64,000 nt of DNA from Chloroflexota bacterium (GCA_902812455.1 CADDZH010000012.1:3722-67721), one strand, 5' to 3'. Positions 17,477 to 26,585 are shown, counted from the stretch's first letter. Made by a program: numbers and translations. The notes: generated from the sequence alone by a model not told the origin.

Positions 17477-18721
17477 ATGTCTCAAAGTAAAGGCAAGCCG
17501 CAGGAGAAAGGGCAGCTCCGCGCACGTTTTTCCCTATTTAGTGGCAGTCTCCTGCTACGTCATAAAACACTTCTGGCTATTTCGCTCTCGGTAGGTGCCG
17601 CCTATGCAGGCATCGGGGTGGTCGGGCCTGTGCGTGTTCTCTATGCGCAGTCGCGGGGAGCATCGCTTGTTCTCATTAGTGCTATGGCTTCGGCCTATCT
17701 TATCTCAAACTTTGTCTTTGCGTATCCTGTTGGCTGGTTGGCGGACCATTGTGGCCGTAAACAGGTCATGCTGGCAGCGCTTGCGACCGAAGCTCTTCTT
17801 TCCGCTGCCTATTTACTCATCACGGATCCTGTTCTATTTCTCGTGCTGCGCTTCCTGGAAGGGATAACAGCCGCCATGCTGCTTCCCGCTGCACGTGCAT
17901 TGATTATCGATACAGTGCCAACTGAGCAGCAAGGTGAGGCATTTGGTATCTTTGGGGCCTTTTTTAATGCTGGATTCTTGCTGGGGCCTGGAATTGGCGG
18001 TTTCCTGGCAATGACAGGGTATACAGCGGCTTTTCTTGCTGCCATTGTCTTTCGCCTTGTTGGATTTGCGCTTGTCCTTCTCGCCGTTCGCCAGGCAGCG
18101 CGAAGCAGTGTTCAGATCGAGACGCACAAGAGCAGATACTCTCACAAGGCGCTCTTCACACTCCCGCTGCTTGCCACCTATATCATTGCCTTTGGCGACT
18201 ACCTATACACCGGTTTTGATCAGACCGTTATGCCGCTCTGGATGCATGATCATCTCGGTGCGCCGGTCGCTACTATTGGGATGGCTTATGTTATGTGGTC
18301 CGTTCCTCTCACCATTTTGTCGCCCATTGGTGGGCAGCTTGCTGATCGTAGAAGCCGGGCCTTGCTGATCCTCGTCTTTGGACTGGCACAGGTACCATTT
18401 TATGTGGCATATGGCTTTATGAATGCCGCCATAGTTGTTGTTATCCTCTTCGCGCTGCAGAGTTGTGTAAACACAATGATGCTGCCAAGCGTTGACGCAT
18501 CTGTAGCTGCATCATCGCCTGGCACAATGCGTGCTCAGGTACAGGGTATCTATAGTACTGTAGGTCTGATCGGTTCCTTTGTTGGGGCCAGCAGCTTTCC
18601 TCCACTATACAGTTTGAATTTTCGCACACCCTTGTTCGTCATGGGTATCGCTTATGGAATGTGTATCCTTTTAGGTGGAACAATGTTGTACGTAGCAGAG
18701 CATCACCGGCAAAAGAAATAG
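17477..18721 (+). CDS. MFS transporter (DHA1-like drug exporter)
   Basis: 414 residues with about 12 membrane helices. The family signature between helices 2 and 3 is present (GWLADHCGRKQVML), as is motif C-like GPGIGGFLA in helix 5. A polar N-terminal tail of about 25 residues is cytosolic. The SD AGGAGGAGAT precedes the ATG. It is divergently arranged with the CGNR regulator and has its own candidate promoter. The substrate cannot be inferred. It ends 10 bp before the convergent coiled-coil gene. Confidence 0.85.
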   Translation: MSQSKGKPQEKGQLRARFSLFSGSLLLRHKTLLAISLSVGAAYAGIGVVGPVRVLYAQSRGASLVLISAMASAYLISNFVFAYPVGWLADHCGRKQVMLAALATEALLSAAYLLITDPVLFLVLRFLEGITAAMLLPAARALIIDTVPTEQQGEAFGIFGAFFNAGFLLGPGIGGFLAMTGYTAAFLAAIVFRLVGFALVLLAVRQAARSSVQIETHKSRYSHKALFTLPLLATYIIAFGDYLYTGFDQTVMPLWMHDHLGAPVATIGMAYVMWSVPLTILSPIGGQLADRRSRALLILVFGLAQVPFYVAYGFMNAAIVVVILFALQSCVNTMMLPSVDASVAASSPGTMRAQVQGIYSTVGLIGSFVGASSFPPLYSLNFRTPLFVMGIAYGMCILLGGTMLYVAEHHRQKK

Positions 18722-18731
18722 CTGAAATTGC

Positions 18732-19262
18732 TCATTCTAGTAGGAAGCTACCGATCAGTTCTTTGCGTAAAGCCGCTTTTTGCTCTTCATCAATCTCATC
18801 GATTGGTGGGAGTTTTCTCGTTCCTGGCCTCTTCCAGACGGTCATGGGGCTGGTAACGGCTGAAGCAAATTCATCAACCAGGAGTTCCTCAAGAAAGGTT
18901 GAGGCAGTGGCAGGAGATGCCTCCTCTTCTTCCTCCTCTTCCTGGTGTACCAGTTCTTCGATGGTCGTTTCCGGTCGCGGAGTTTCGGGGATAGCGCTCA
19001 TGGACACCTCGGTGGCGACTCTGCTTTCTGGCGCTTCAAAGCTGGCAGAAGCGCTTTGCGGCCTTGAAGCATCTTGCGTTGCCAAAGTTGTTTCCGCAGC
19101 CAATGCGAACTGCTTGCCAAGAATTTCAATGAATATACCTCGTCCCTCGCGGAGTTCGGCTAACTGGCGGCGTAATTCCTCGTTCTCTGCTATTAACTCC
19201 TCCATACGTTGCTTTTGATGAAGTATTTCCTGCATGATTAGCTCAAAGCTATTATCATCCAT
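18732..19262 (-). CDS. Small coiled-coil protein of unknown function
   Basis: 176 residues. A leucine-heptad coiled coil spans about 5-42 (LIMQEILHQKQRMEELIAEN). An acidic, Ser/Ala/Pro/Glu-rich disordered middle follows, and the conserved-looking end is DEIDEEQKAALRKELIGSFL. GGAGGG is correctly placed before the ATG. No domain is recognised. The mixture resembles adaptor or polar-scaffold proteins, but no function is claimed. It is apparently monocistronic. Confidence 0.7.
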   Translation of the reverse strand: MDDNSFELIMQEILHQKQRMEELIAENEELRRQLAELREGRGIFIEILGKQFALAAETTLATQDASRPQSASASFEAPESRVATEVSMSAIPETPRPETTIEELVHQEEEEEEEASPATASTFLEELLVDEFASAVTSPMTVWKRPGTRKLPPIDEIDEEQKAALRKELIGSFLLE

Positions 19263-19313
19263 ACTTTTCCCTCCATAGTGGCCTATTGCTCTTCCATGTA
19301 GTCGCCTCTACAG

Positions 19314-19448
19314 GGGTAGGTTTGTTGGAGGGGAACGAGGAGCGCGAGGCACGAGGGCAAGCACAAGGCCCCCACCCCGCTCCACATCTGCTCCTTGCCC
19401 CTACGGCTACGATCCCCCTCCCAGGCGGATTCGCGCAAAAACCTACCC
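19314..19448. repeat. MITE-like element with GGGTAGGTTT ends and a subfamily B body
   Basis: Ends GGGTAGGTTT (19315-19324) and AAACCTACCC (19439-19448) are perfect inverted repeats. The inside at 19355-19404, read on the minus strand, begins GTAGGGGCAAGGAGC and ends GCCTTGTGCTTGCCC, aligning with 63827-63877 and 1971-2021. GGGTAGGTTT also occurs at 63734-63743. Confidence 0.65.
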
Positions 19449-19455
19449 ATGTGAA

Positions 19456-19491
19456 ATGTAGTGGCCTCCCTTGTGGGGGCCAGGCTAGCTT
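19456..19491. repeat. CCTTGTGG-family repeat body
   Basis: ATGTAGTGGCCTCCCTTGTG followed by GGGGCCAGGCTAG, the reverse complement of the body at 2124-2159 and 14165-14200. Together with the previous element it occupies much of the 544-bp gap before the aldolase gene. The rest (19492-19806) shows no convincing gene. Confidence 0.7.
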
Positions 19492-19806
19492 CTATCAAAT
19501 AGATCAACGTAGGTGCCTCTCCATCTTTGTATAGAAACGTACCAATGTGTCTTAAGTAACGATGGTTGCGCTTTTCTACTGCCAGTAGAACACTTCTGCT
19601 GGCGTTTTGCCGCTTCTGAGATCAACATTTGCCTTTGGAATGGATGCCGTTTTTGCATTTGCAAAAGGAGGCAAGTAAACTTGCCACTTACATGCCGGAA
19701 ATGTGGTACACTTCTATGTTGTGTAGGTGATACAATACAGGGCAGATGTCTACATCGCCTGTAGTCAACATATCGCTTGATGAGGAGTGAAAGGGGATTG
19801 AAAACT

Positions 19807-20730
19807 ATGAATGACCGCATACGAGAGATTTTAAGCTGGTATGAGAATGAGAACCCAGGGGTGCGTACAAATCTCGCTCGCATTCTCAACCATGGCCGCC
19901 TGGGCGGTACCGGGAAACTGGTGATCTTGCCGGTAGACCAGGGTTTCGAGCATGGCCCGGCACGCAGCTTCGCTCCTAATCCTGCTGGTTATGACCCTCG
20001 CTACCATTTCCAGCTTGCTATTGAAGCAGGCTGTAATGCCTACGCCGCTCCCCTCGGTTTTATCGAGGCCGGCATTTCAGATTTTGTGGGTGAGATACCC
20101 TTGATCTTGAAGGCCAACAACCACGACCTGCTGCACGAGGAGAAGGATCCTATTCCGGCGGTCACGGCCAGTGTCGGTGATGCTTTGCGCCTGGGCTGCT
20201 CTGCTGTCGGTTTCACGATCTATCCAGGGTCAGCCGAGTCTACTGAGATGTACCAGGAATTGCGTGCAATAGCCGAGGAGGCCAAGGAAGCAGGGCTGGC
20301 CGTTGTCGTCTGGTCCTATCCGCGTGGCAGCGGCCTGAGCAAAGAGGGCGAGACGGCGGTTGATGTTGTGGCTTATGCTGCCCAGATTGCCGCTCAGTTG
20401 GGAGCCGATATCATCAAAGTGAAGCTGCCCAGCGAGCATGTAGAGCTGGCGGAAGCGCAGAAAGTCTACCAGAAATACGAGATTCCTATCTCCACGCTTG
20501 CCGATCGCGTGAGGCACGTTGTCCAGAGCGCTTTCAATGGACGGCGCATCGTCATTTTCTCCGGTGGCACCTATACTGAAGATGAGCGATTCTTCACGGA
20601 GGTGCGCGCTATCCGCGATGGCGGCGGCTTTGGCTCGATCATAGGCCGTAACTCGTTCCAGCGCAAGAAGGATCAGGCTCTCAAGTTCCTTGATACAGTC
20701 ATGAGCATTTACGAGGGCTCGATCCGGTAG
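19807..20730 (+). CDS. fbaB: Class I fructose-bisphosphate aldolase (DhnA/FbaB type)
   Basis: 307 residues of the DhnA/FbaB family, which splits fructose-1,6-bisphosphate through a lysine Schiff base in glycolysis/gluconeogenesis. Diagnostic blocks are LPVDQGFEHGP near residue 42, VGFTIYPGS, GADIIKVKLP (K204 is the probable Schiff-base lysine) and IIGRNSFQRKK (phosphate binding). A purine-rich AAAGGGG lies about 10 nt before the ATG at 19807; an upstream in-frame ATG at 19777 is less likely. A strong terminator follows, so it is likely monocistronic. Confidence 0.88.
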   Translation: MNDRIREILSWYENENPGVRTNLARILNHGRLGGTGKLVILPVDQGFEHGPARSFAPNPAGYDPRYHFQLAIEAGCNAYAAPLGFIEAGISDFVGEIPLILKANNHDLLHEEKDPIPAVTASVGDALRLGCSAVGFTIYPGSAESTEMYQELRAIAEEAKEAGLAVVVWSYPRGSGLSKEGETAVDVVAYAAQIAAQLGADIIKVKLPSEHVELAEAQKVYQKYEIPISTLADRVRHVVQSAFNGRRIVIFSGGTYTEDERFFTEVRAIRDGGGFGSIIGRNSFQRKKDQALKFLDTVMSIYEGSIR

Positions 20731-20766
20731 GCGATTGCGCAATAGAACCCTGTAGTATGCAAGATT

Positions 20767-20801
20767 GCGCTCCTACAATCCTGTAGGAGCGCGCTTTATT
20801 T
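20767..20801 (+). terminator. Rho-independent terminator of the aldolase gene
   Basis: Perfect 11-bp stem GCGCTCCTACA (20767-20777), loop ATCC, TGTAGGAGCGC (20782-20792), followed by GCTTTATTT. It lies 36 bp after the aldolase stop. Confidence 0.85.
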
Positions 20802-20820
20802 CAAAGAAAGGGAATGGATC

Positions 20821-22917
20821 ATGCCAACTTCTCGCAAACTCACGCTTGACGACCTGTGGACCTTCAAAACGTTAGGGAATATTGCTGTTTCTCCTGATGG
20901 CAGGCGGATCGCATTTGTCTTGCATAGCACCGATAAGGCGAGCAATGAATTTCGCAGTGCCATCTGGCTGCTCTCCCTTGATGAGCAAGGGCAGGCTGCC
21001 GGTGATGCGCGCCAGCTCACCAGCGGCACCAAAAGTGATACTAATCCGGCCTGGGCACCGGATAGCCGGCGCCTGCTTTTCCTTTCCAACCGTGAAGGGG
21101 AGAAGAACCAGCTCTGGCTCATTGACACTATGGGCGGTGAGGCCCAAAAATTGACCAGCATGTTCCGTGGGGTCAACGAGGCCGCATGGTCTCCTGATGG
21201 TCAGTGGATCGCATTTACGGCCATGGTAGCGCCTGACGACGATGACGATGTATTGATGGGGCGTAAAATACTCAATGCCGATGAGAAAAAGAAGTTCGAG
21301 GAAGAAGAGCGTGTTCGCTTGCGCACCATCACAACCATTCGCTACCGCCTGGATGGTCGCGGTCTCTTTGATACATTCAGCCAGGTGTTTGTTATGCCTG
21401 CACCCGCTGCTTCCGGGGATGTTAGCATCGACCCTTCTACTATTCGCCGTCTCACTTCCGGTGATTTCGACGATACACAGCCGGCCTGGACACCTGATAG
21501 CAAGGAGATAAGTGTGCTATGCAATCGCGATGAGAGCCGGCATAGTTCTCATGTGCTGGCCGATGTATGGTTGATCAACTGCGAAACAGAAGATGCTCGC
21601 TGCCTTACTGACAATACGCTGGAGATTTCCAGCTATGCATGGTCGCCCGATGGCGAGCAGGCCATAGCAGTCGGGGCGAAGGATCAAATGACCTACGGGC
21701 GCAGCTCTCCCCGCCTCTGGCTGATTTCACGGGATGCTGGCCCTATCCAGTGCTTGACGGCTGATTTCGATCACGAGACCATCCCTGCCGCCGGTGATTT
21801 CGCTTTCCCCGGCCCTTATCACCCACAATGGAGCGGCGACGGTGAGCATATCTATTTCATTGCCACTGAACGCGGGTGTAGCAATGTTTGTCGCCTGGAT
21901 ATGCGCACAAAGGCAATCGCTCCTATCACCTCTGGCGAGCGGCTCATCTATACGCTCTCACTTTTACCAGATCAGCAGCGGCTCGTGATAGCGCAAGAAT
22001 ATCCTGATCACCTGGTCGAATTGTACGGTTTGCCTTTACCCAAAGAAAATCAAGGGAATAATGAAGCAGCGCGCCTCACTCATCTGTATGATCGACAGAT
22101 GGGCGAGTTCGCGTGGAGCAGATCAGAGCGCATTCGCTACCAGGGAATGGATGGCGATGAGATTGATGGCTGGCTGGTACACCCGGCAGGAGCTCGCGAG
22201 GGTACCCGATATCCGCTCCTGCTTAACATTCATGGCGGGCCGCACTGGGCCTTTGGCGTCGGATTGGATCCTATCATGCAATATATGGCTGCTCAAGGCT
22301 TTGCCATCTTCTATTGCAATCCGCATGGCAGCACAGGCTGTGGAGAAGCTTTCATGCGCTCCGTGCTTGGCGACTGGGGCGGGAAAGATTTCCAGGATAT
22401 CATGCGCGGCGTCGATGAGTGCATAGCGCGAGGCGTGGCTGACCCGCAAAGGCTGGCTGTGACAGGTTATAGTTATGGCGGCTTCATGACCATGTTCATC
22501 ATTGGGCACACCGATCGCTTCAAAGCGGCTGTGCCAATGGCCGGAGTTTCCAATCTTTCCAGCTTTGTGGGTTCTTCAGATATCGGTTTCTGGATGGTCT
22601 TACAATCGAAGGGCTATCCCTGGGATCCGGAGCGCGAGGCTTATTATCGCGAGCGCTCCCCGATCACCTCTGCTGCTCGTGTGACCACGCCGGTGCGCTT
22701 CATTCATCCCGAACATGACCTGCGCTGCCCTATCGAGCAGTCCGAGCAATTTTACATGACGCTGAAGATGATGGGGAAGGTGCCGGTTGATTTTGTGCGC
22801 AGCCCGGCTTCCTGGCACGCCAGCACCACAAAACCGAGCCAGTACTTTGCGCGCTGGGAGAAGATGCTGGAGTGGTTCCGCAAATACGTGGAGATTCGTG
22901 CGGAGGAGTATGATTAG
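20821..22917 (+). CDS. S9-family serine peptidase (acylaminoacyl-peptidase-like)
   Basis: 698 residues. The N-terminal seven-bladed propeller has TolB/WD40-like blades (NPAWAPDSRRLLFLSN, EAAWSPDGQWIAFTA, SYAWSPDGEQ). The C-terminal alpha/beta hydrolase (about 440-690) has nucleophile motif GYSYGGFM, acid in HPEHDLRCP and histidine in SPASWHAS. The family removes acylated or short peptides in the cytoplasm; no signal peptide is visible. AAAGGGAATGG precedes the ATG. Its stop overlaps the stop of the convergent DUF433 gene by two bases. Confidence 0.9.
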   Translation: MPTSRKLTLDDLWTFKTLGNIAVSPDGRRIAFVLHSTDKASNEFRSAIWLLSLDEQGQAAGDARQLTSGTKSDTNPAWAPDSRRLLFLSNREGEKNQLWLIDTMGGEAQKLTSMFRGVNEAAWSPDGQWIAFTAMVAPDDDDDVLMGRKILNADEKKKFEEEERVRLRTITTIRYRLDGRGLFDTFSQVFVMPAPAASGDVSIDPSTIRRLTSGDFDDTQPAWTPDSKEISVLCNRDESRHSSHVLADVWLINCETEDARCLTDNTLEISSYAWSPDGEQAIAVGAKDQMTYGRSSPRLWLISRDAGPIQCLTADFDHETIPAAGDFAFPGPYHPQWSGDGEHIYFIATERGCSNVCRLDMRTKAIAPITSGERLIYTLSLLPDQQRLVIAQEYPDHLVELYGLPLPKENQGNNEAARLTHLYDRQMGEFAWSRSERIRYQGMDGDEIDGWLVHPAGAREGTRYPLLLNIHGGPHWAFGVGLDPIMQYMAAQGFAIFYCNPHGSTGCGEAFMRSVLGDWGGKDFQDIMRGVDECIARGVADPQRLAVTGYSYGGFMTMFIIGHTDRFKAAVPMAGVSNLSSFVGSSDIGFWMVLQSKGYPWDPEREAYYRERSPITSAARVTTPVRFIHPEHDLRCPIEQSEQFYMTLKMMGKVPVDFVRSPASWHASTTKPSQYFARWEKMLEWFRKYVEIRAEEYD

Positions 22918-23144
22918 GAATTGCCTTCTTCGGTTAGTCGCTGCGCGGCATAGCCTAACGCTGCGCGTATGTCCTCGGGTTGTAGGTAATATTCGTAGAT
23001 TACCTCGTCGATGCTCATGCCGCCAGCGAGCTTTTCCAGCACAAGTGCCACCGGTACTCGAGTTCCCTTGATAACTGGCTTACCATGGAGAATATCCGGG
23101 TCAGAGATAATCCCTGGGTACAATTCTACTGCTTGCTTAGACAT
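22914..23144 (-). CDS. DUF433 protein (antitoxin-like), no visible partner
   Basis: 76 residues matching DUF433 along its length: ISDPDILHGKPVIKGTRVPV, LEKLAGGMSIDEVIYEY and DIRAALGYAAQRL. This helix-turn-helix family often acts as antitoxin to a PIN-like (DUF5615) toxin encoded next door. Here the next gene on the same strand is none within 22.9 kb; downstream lies the convergent S9 peptidase and upstream an MFS gene, so it is an orphan. SD GAGGGG is close to the ATG. The 92-bp gap upstream shows nothing else. Confidence 0.82.
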   Translation of the reverse strand: MSKQAVELYPGIISDPDILHGKPVIKGTRVPVALVLEKLAGGMSIDEVIYEYYLQPEDIRAALGYAAQRLTEEGNS

Positions 23145-23236
23145 TTGTTACCCCTCTCGTGTTTTACGAAGTAGATAAAAATTCTTCCGTAATAAGCACT
23201 TCTTAATTATACTACTACAGCCGGCAACAAACTACT

Positions 23237-24631
23237 TTATCGCACGCTCCTCACCTGCTTGATCACCAGCGTTCCCAGGCCGAAGTAGAAGATGGTCACG
23301 ATGAATAATGTCGTATAGCCAATGTGATTGGGGAGGGTGTGCATCAACTGGAGCAGAACGCCACCGATGGTGATGCCGATCACTTGCGGCAGGATGCCCA
23401 TGGCAGACCAGATGCCCATGAACTTGCCGGCTTCATCGGTTGGTGGCAAGGCGTCGGTGGTCAGCGCCCAATCGACGCTGGTGTATGCTCCGTAACCAAT
23501 GCCGAAGAATGCGCCTGCTATGAGGGCAGCGTACTGGTTTTGGAAGATGATGAAGATCGCGCAGACAATCGTCATCATCGCGCCTGAGATGTAGACCATG
23601 CCTTTGCGTCCCCAATGGTCTGATATCCAGCCGGCGATAACCGAGGTCGGCAACGCCATCAGCAGCAGGATAGGCAAGAAGAGCGTCCCGGAGAATTGCT
23701 CGCCGGAAAAGGGTGTGTTGAGAATGATCGTCCTCACGCCGCGACCACCCAGCACGTCGTCAAAATAATATTGGAGAAAATAAAAAATGCCCCAGATTCC
23801 CATCATTACGAGCAGGCGGGCGAGCAATACCCATGAAAGATCGGGATAGCGACCCGGTTTGAAGAAGAATTTTCGTAATACTGGCATAAGTCGAAAATGA
23901 GCGCGCTCTGCGCTCTGTAAAGGTACCTCTTTCACAGTGAGCACAGTGTAGGCCACGAAGATGATCTGGACGATAGCAATGAACATGAAAATATCTACGA
24001 TCTCATTCCTGTACATGGGCAATGGATCGTTTTTGTTGACGATGATCCCTGCAACGACCGATCCGATAATCGTGCCGAGCAAGGTCAGAAGACCATTGAA
24101 GCCTGCGGTCAATCCGCGCTGGTTTTGCGGTACCTTGTCGGCGATGATCGCACTCCACGGAGAGTTTGCCAGGTTGTTGCTGAACTGTAAGAGGAGGAAC
24201 AGCAGGGCAAAGATGAGTAAGAGAACCGCGTGAGAAGATGTAAAGCTGGGAGAGTAGGCAAAAGCGATGAGGACGGCAATATTGAGGATGGTGCCAATGA
24301 TCATGAAGGGGCGACGACGGCCCATGCGGAACGTAGCGTAGTCGGAGATCGCGCCAACCAGGGGATTGACCACGACGGCTACGAGCGTTCCCCACGTGAC
24401 CACGAGCACGAGGTTGATATCTTTCTGGGCCGGGTCGAGCAGTTTGGCGACCATGCTGGGGATAACGATGGCAAGCAGCGCCTGCCAGTGAATGTTGTTC
24501 GCGAACCAGAAAACGTTGAGATTGATCTGCTCGAAGAGGGAAACGCGGCGAGGCAAGGTCGTAGCTGCCGGGCTGGTTTGGACGGGCGCAATGAATTGCG
24601 CCCCTACGCCTGGCTTGTCAATACTCTCCAT
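23237..24631 (-). CDS. MFS transporter of the GPH/SLC45-like type
   Basis: 464 residues with 12 predicted helices. WGTLVAVVVNPLVGAISDYATFRMGRRRPF is the glycoside-pentoside-hexuronide/sucrose-carrier type loop, and the second half has GWISDHWGRKGMVY. A sugar or glycoside substrate is a guess. The ATG at 24631 follows GAGGGGGC; an upstream in-frame ATG at 24685 is less likely. The N-terminal tail (GVGAQFIAPVQ) is encoded by a palindromic intergenic-type repeat, so this part of the protein was probably acquired by insertion. No operon partner is seen. Confidence 0.83.
   Translation of the reverse strand: MESIDKPGVGAQFIAPVQTSPAATTLPRRVSLFEQINLNVFWFANNIHWQALLAIVIPSMVAKLLDPAQKDINLVLVVTWGTLVAVVVNPLVGAISDYATFRMGRRRPFMIIGTILNIAVLIAFAYSPSFTSSHAVLLLIFALLFLLLQFSNNLANSPWSAIIADKVPQNQRGLTAGFNGLLTLLGTIIGSVVAGIIVNKNDPLPMYRNEIVDIFMFIAIVQIIFVAYTVLTVKEVPLQSAERAHFRLMPVLRKFFFKPGRYPDLSWVLLARLLVMMGIWGIFYFLQYYFDDVLGGRGVRTIILNTPFSGEQFSGTLFLPILLLMALPTSVIAGWISDHWGRKGMVYISGAMMTIVCAIFIIFQNQYAALIAGAFFGIGYGAYTSVDWALTTDALPPTDEAGKFMGIWSAMGILPQVIGITIGGVLLQLMHTLPNHIGYTTLFIVTIFYFGLGTLVIKQVRSVR
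24584..24607. repeat. GTAGGGGC-type repeat inside the MFS coding sequence
   Basis: GGGCGCAAT-GA-ATTGCGCCC followed by CTAC: a perfect 9-bp stem. On the minus strand it begins GTAGGGGCGCAATTCATTGC. It is read in frame near the protein N-terminus as GVGAQFIAP. Confidence 0.65.
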
Positions 24632-24807
24632 ATGTGCTGCCCCCTCTTTATGAATGAAAAGTGGGTAGATGCTAAGGTTATTCATGAGGTAGACCTGATG
24701 CTAATTATACTGTTGGGTGATTGTTCTGGCAAGGTCGAAATGAAGGGAGTAGGGCCGTTCAAAGCCGGAAAGATCTAACTTCCAAAAACCTATTGCTCTG
24801 ATCGCTG

Positions 24808-24813
24808 TATAAT
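24808..24813 (+). promoter_or_regulatory. Candidate -10 box of the toxin-antitoxin pair
   Basis: A perfect TATAAT about 80 bp before the antitoxin start. No good -35 hexamer is seen at 16-18 bp. Confidence 0.3.
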
Positions 24814-24893
24814 GGTACACTGATAATAAGTGAAGGAAAGCGAGCTGAGAAATTCATACCCGATATTCATATCTTTAAGGGTGAGAGAAAACC

Positions 24894-25124
24894 ATGATAA
24901 AAGCATTGGAAGAAGCATTTAAGGAAGTAGCACAGCTTCCTGAGGACGAACAACGATACATTGTTGAGATTATAAGGCAGGGAATAGCTTCAGAGAGGCG
25001 CTGGCAAGCTCTTTTTCAAGATCCCAGGTCTGAACGCCTCCTGGAAAAGCTGGTAACCGAGGCACTTGCAGAAGATGCGGCTGGGGAGACAGAAGAGATT
25101 CGTGGAGAGAACTTTCTCTCATGA
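24894..25124 (+). CDS. Small antitoxin-like protein
   Basis: 76 residues, helical and acidic (EEAFKEVAQLPEDEQRYIVEII), followed by a variable C-terminal tail. The overlap ATGA with the RelE/ParE-like gene, small size and charge identify it as the probable antitoxin. The LPEDEQ...I.EII opening is common in uncharacterised antitoxins next to RelE-type toxins. No DNA-binding fold is obvious. SD GGTGAGAG is upstream of the ATG. Confidence 0.72.
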   Translation: MIKALEEAFKEVAQLPEDEQRYIVEIIRQGIASERRWQALFQDPRSERLLEKLVTEALAEDAAGETEEIRGENFLS

Positions 25125-25390
25125 AGTCGAAGCGCAGCAAGCAATTTCGTGCCCTTTTTGCAGAATTGCCAGAGTCAGTACAACGGCAGGCAAATGAAGC
25201 CTACCGACTCTTTCGAGCCAATCCCTCACATCCCAGCTTAGCTTTTAAGCAAGTCAGTCCTCGCGGCCCTGTCTATTCGGTGCGCATAGGTCTTCATTAT
25301 CGCGCCCTTGCTATCCGCAAGCCAGACTATCTTCTCTGGTTCTGGATTGGATCCCACGCTGACTATGATAAGATGCTTTCTCGTCTGTAA
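25121..25390 (+). CDS. RelE/ParE-like toxin
   Basis: 89 basic residues with the compact RelE/ParE pattern: KQFRALFAELPESVQRQANEAYRLF, then NPSHPSLAFKQV, YSVRIGLHYRALAIR and WIGSHADYDKML. RelE-type toxins are ribosome-dependent mRNA interferases, whereas ParE hits gyrase. HADYDKML resembles the mRNA-interferase-like subgroup, but the target is not certain. It is coupled to the antitoxin by a 4-bp overlap. Confidence 0.8.
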   Translation: MKSKRSKQFRALFAELPESVQRQANEAYRLFRANPSHPSLAFKQVSPRGPVYSVRIGLHYRALAIRKPDYLLWFWIGSHADYDKMLSRL

Positions 25391-25471
25391 AAGAAGTATG
25401 AGTTTGCCAGGGCAGACTAGGCCCTCCCCTACCCTGATAGGTTGTGATCTATGTTAAGAGGAGATACTCTC

Positions 25472-26422
25472 TTAGTTCCAGTTCTCGACGTATTCATTCT
25501 CGCCCAGGCTCTCCAGCCAGCGCTCAAGGTCAAGAGCGGCGCGGCAGCCATCACCGGCTGCAGTGACAGCCTGGCGGTAGCGATGATCGGTTACATCGCC
25601 GGCAGCGAAGACGCCTGGGATGTTGGTCATCGTATATTCGACCGGGACAATATACCCGGCTTTGTCCATGTCGATCACGCCCTTAAACAGGTCGGTGTTC
25701 GGCTTATGCCCGATAGCCAGGAATAATCCCTGAACAGGCAGGATGCTCTCTTCGCCCGTTTTCACGTTGCGCAGTCGCAGCCCTGTGACTGCATCCTCGC
25801 CCAGCACCTCGGTCACTTCTGTATCCCAGATGAAGCTGATCTTGGGGTTCTTAAAGGCGCGATCCTGCATGATCTTGCTGGCCCGCAGGCTGTCGCGCCG
25901 GTGGATTACCGTCACATGGCTGGCATAACGGGTCAGAAATGTGGCTTCCTCCAGCGCGGTATCACCGCCACCGACAACCGCCACGTCCTTATTTTTAAAG
26001 AAAAAGCCATCACAGGTTGCACAGGCGCTCACTCCGCGACCCTGCAAGCGTTCCTCGCTAGGTAAGCCCAGCCACTTTGCGCTGGCTCCGGTGGCTATAA
26101 TAACAGTGCGGGCTTTGTATTCACCTGAGTCTGCTGTAATGGTAAATGGCCGTTTACTGAAATCTACTGAGATCACGTCTTCGGGGAGCATCTCTGCCCC
26201 GAAGCGGCGGGCTTGCGCCTCAAATTTCTCCATCATCGGCGGGCCAAGAATGCCCTCTTCAAAGCCAGGATAGTTCTCTACATCACTCGTCAGCATGAGT
26301 TGCCCGCCTGGCTGGTATCCCTGGAACATCAATACAGAGAGGTTAGCGCGCGCGGCGTAAATTGCGGCTGTATATCCTGCTGGCCCAGAACCAATAATGA
26401 TCGTATCATAAAGCTTTGCCAT
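25472..26422 (-). CDS. trxB: Thioredoxin reductase
   Basis: 316 residues, standard for low-molecular-weight TrxR. It has FAD-binding GSGPAG (11-16), redox-active CATC (134-137), NADPH-binding GGGDTALEEA (about 151-160) and a C-terminal FAD block FAAGDVTDHRYRQ. It transfers electrons from NADPH to thioredoxin in the cytoplasm. An AGAGAGG motif lies about 12 nt before the ATG. It is monocistronic; thioredoxin is not adjacent. The 81-bp gap to the toxin gene has only a small AGGGC/GCCCT hairpin. Confidence 0.94.
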   Translation of the reverse strand: MAKLYDTIIIGSGPAGYTAAIYAARANLSVLMFQGYQPGGQLMLTSDVENYPGFEEGILGPPMMEKFEAQARRFGAEMLPEDVISVDFSKRPFTITADSGEYKARTVIIATGASAKWLGLPSEERLQGRGVSACATCDGFFFKNKDVAVVGGGDTALEEATFLTRYASHVTVIHRRDSLRASKIMQDRAFKNPKISFIWDTEVTEVLGEDAVTGLRLRNVKTGEESILPVQGLFLAIGHKPNTDLFKGVIDMDKAGYIVPVEYTMTNIPGVFAAGDVTDHRYRQAVTAAGDGCRAALDLERWLESLGENEYVENWN

Positions 26423-26585
26423 GATTGCGGTATGCCTCTCTTATCCACGTAATCGTTCTGTTTGTGATAACGTGCAGGGAGGGTATTTTATTCCCTTGCT
26501 ATCTATTGTACCAGCCTGTTATGGGGTAGATATTTAGAGATAAGCCCGGACAGCGCTTCCTATGGAACAGCCGGCACGTCAACAC

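Noticed and set aside
19485..19889. 134-codon minus-strand and 83-codon plus-strand frames upstream of the aldolase
   Set aside because: No SD or known motif; the minus frame runs antisense into the aldolase N-terminus.
24230..24778. 182-codon frame opposite the GPH-type MFS gene
   Set aside because: Composition (G/D/H/E-rich) is that of an antisense transporter frame; no start signals.
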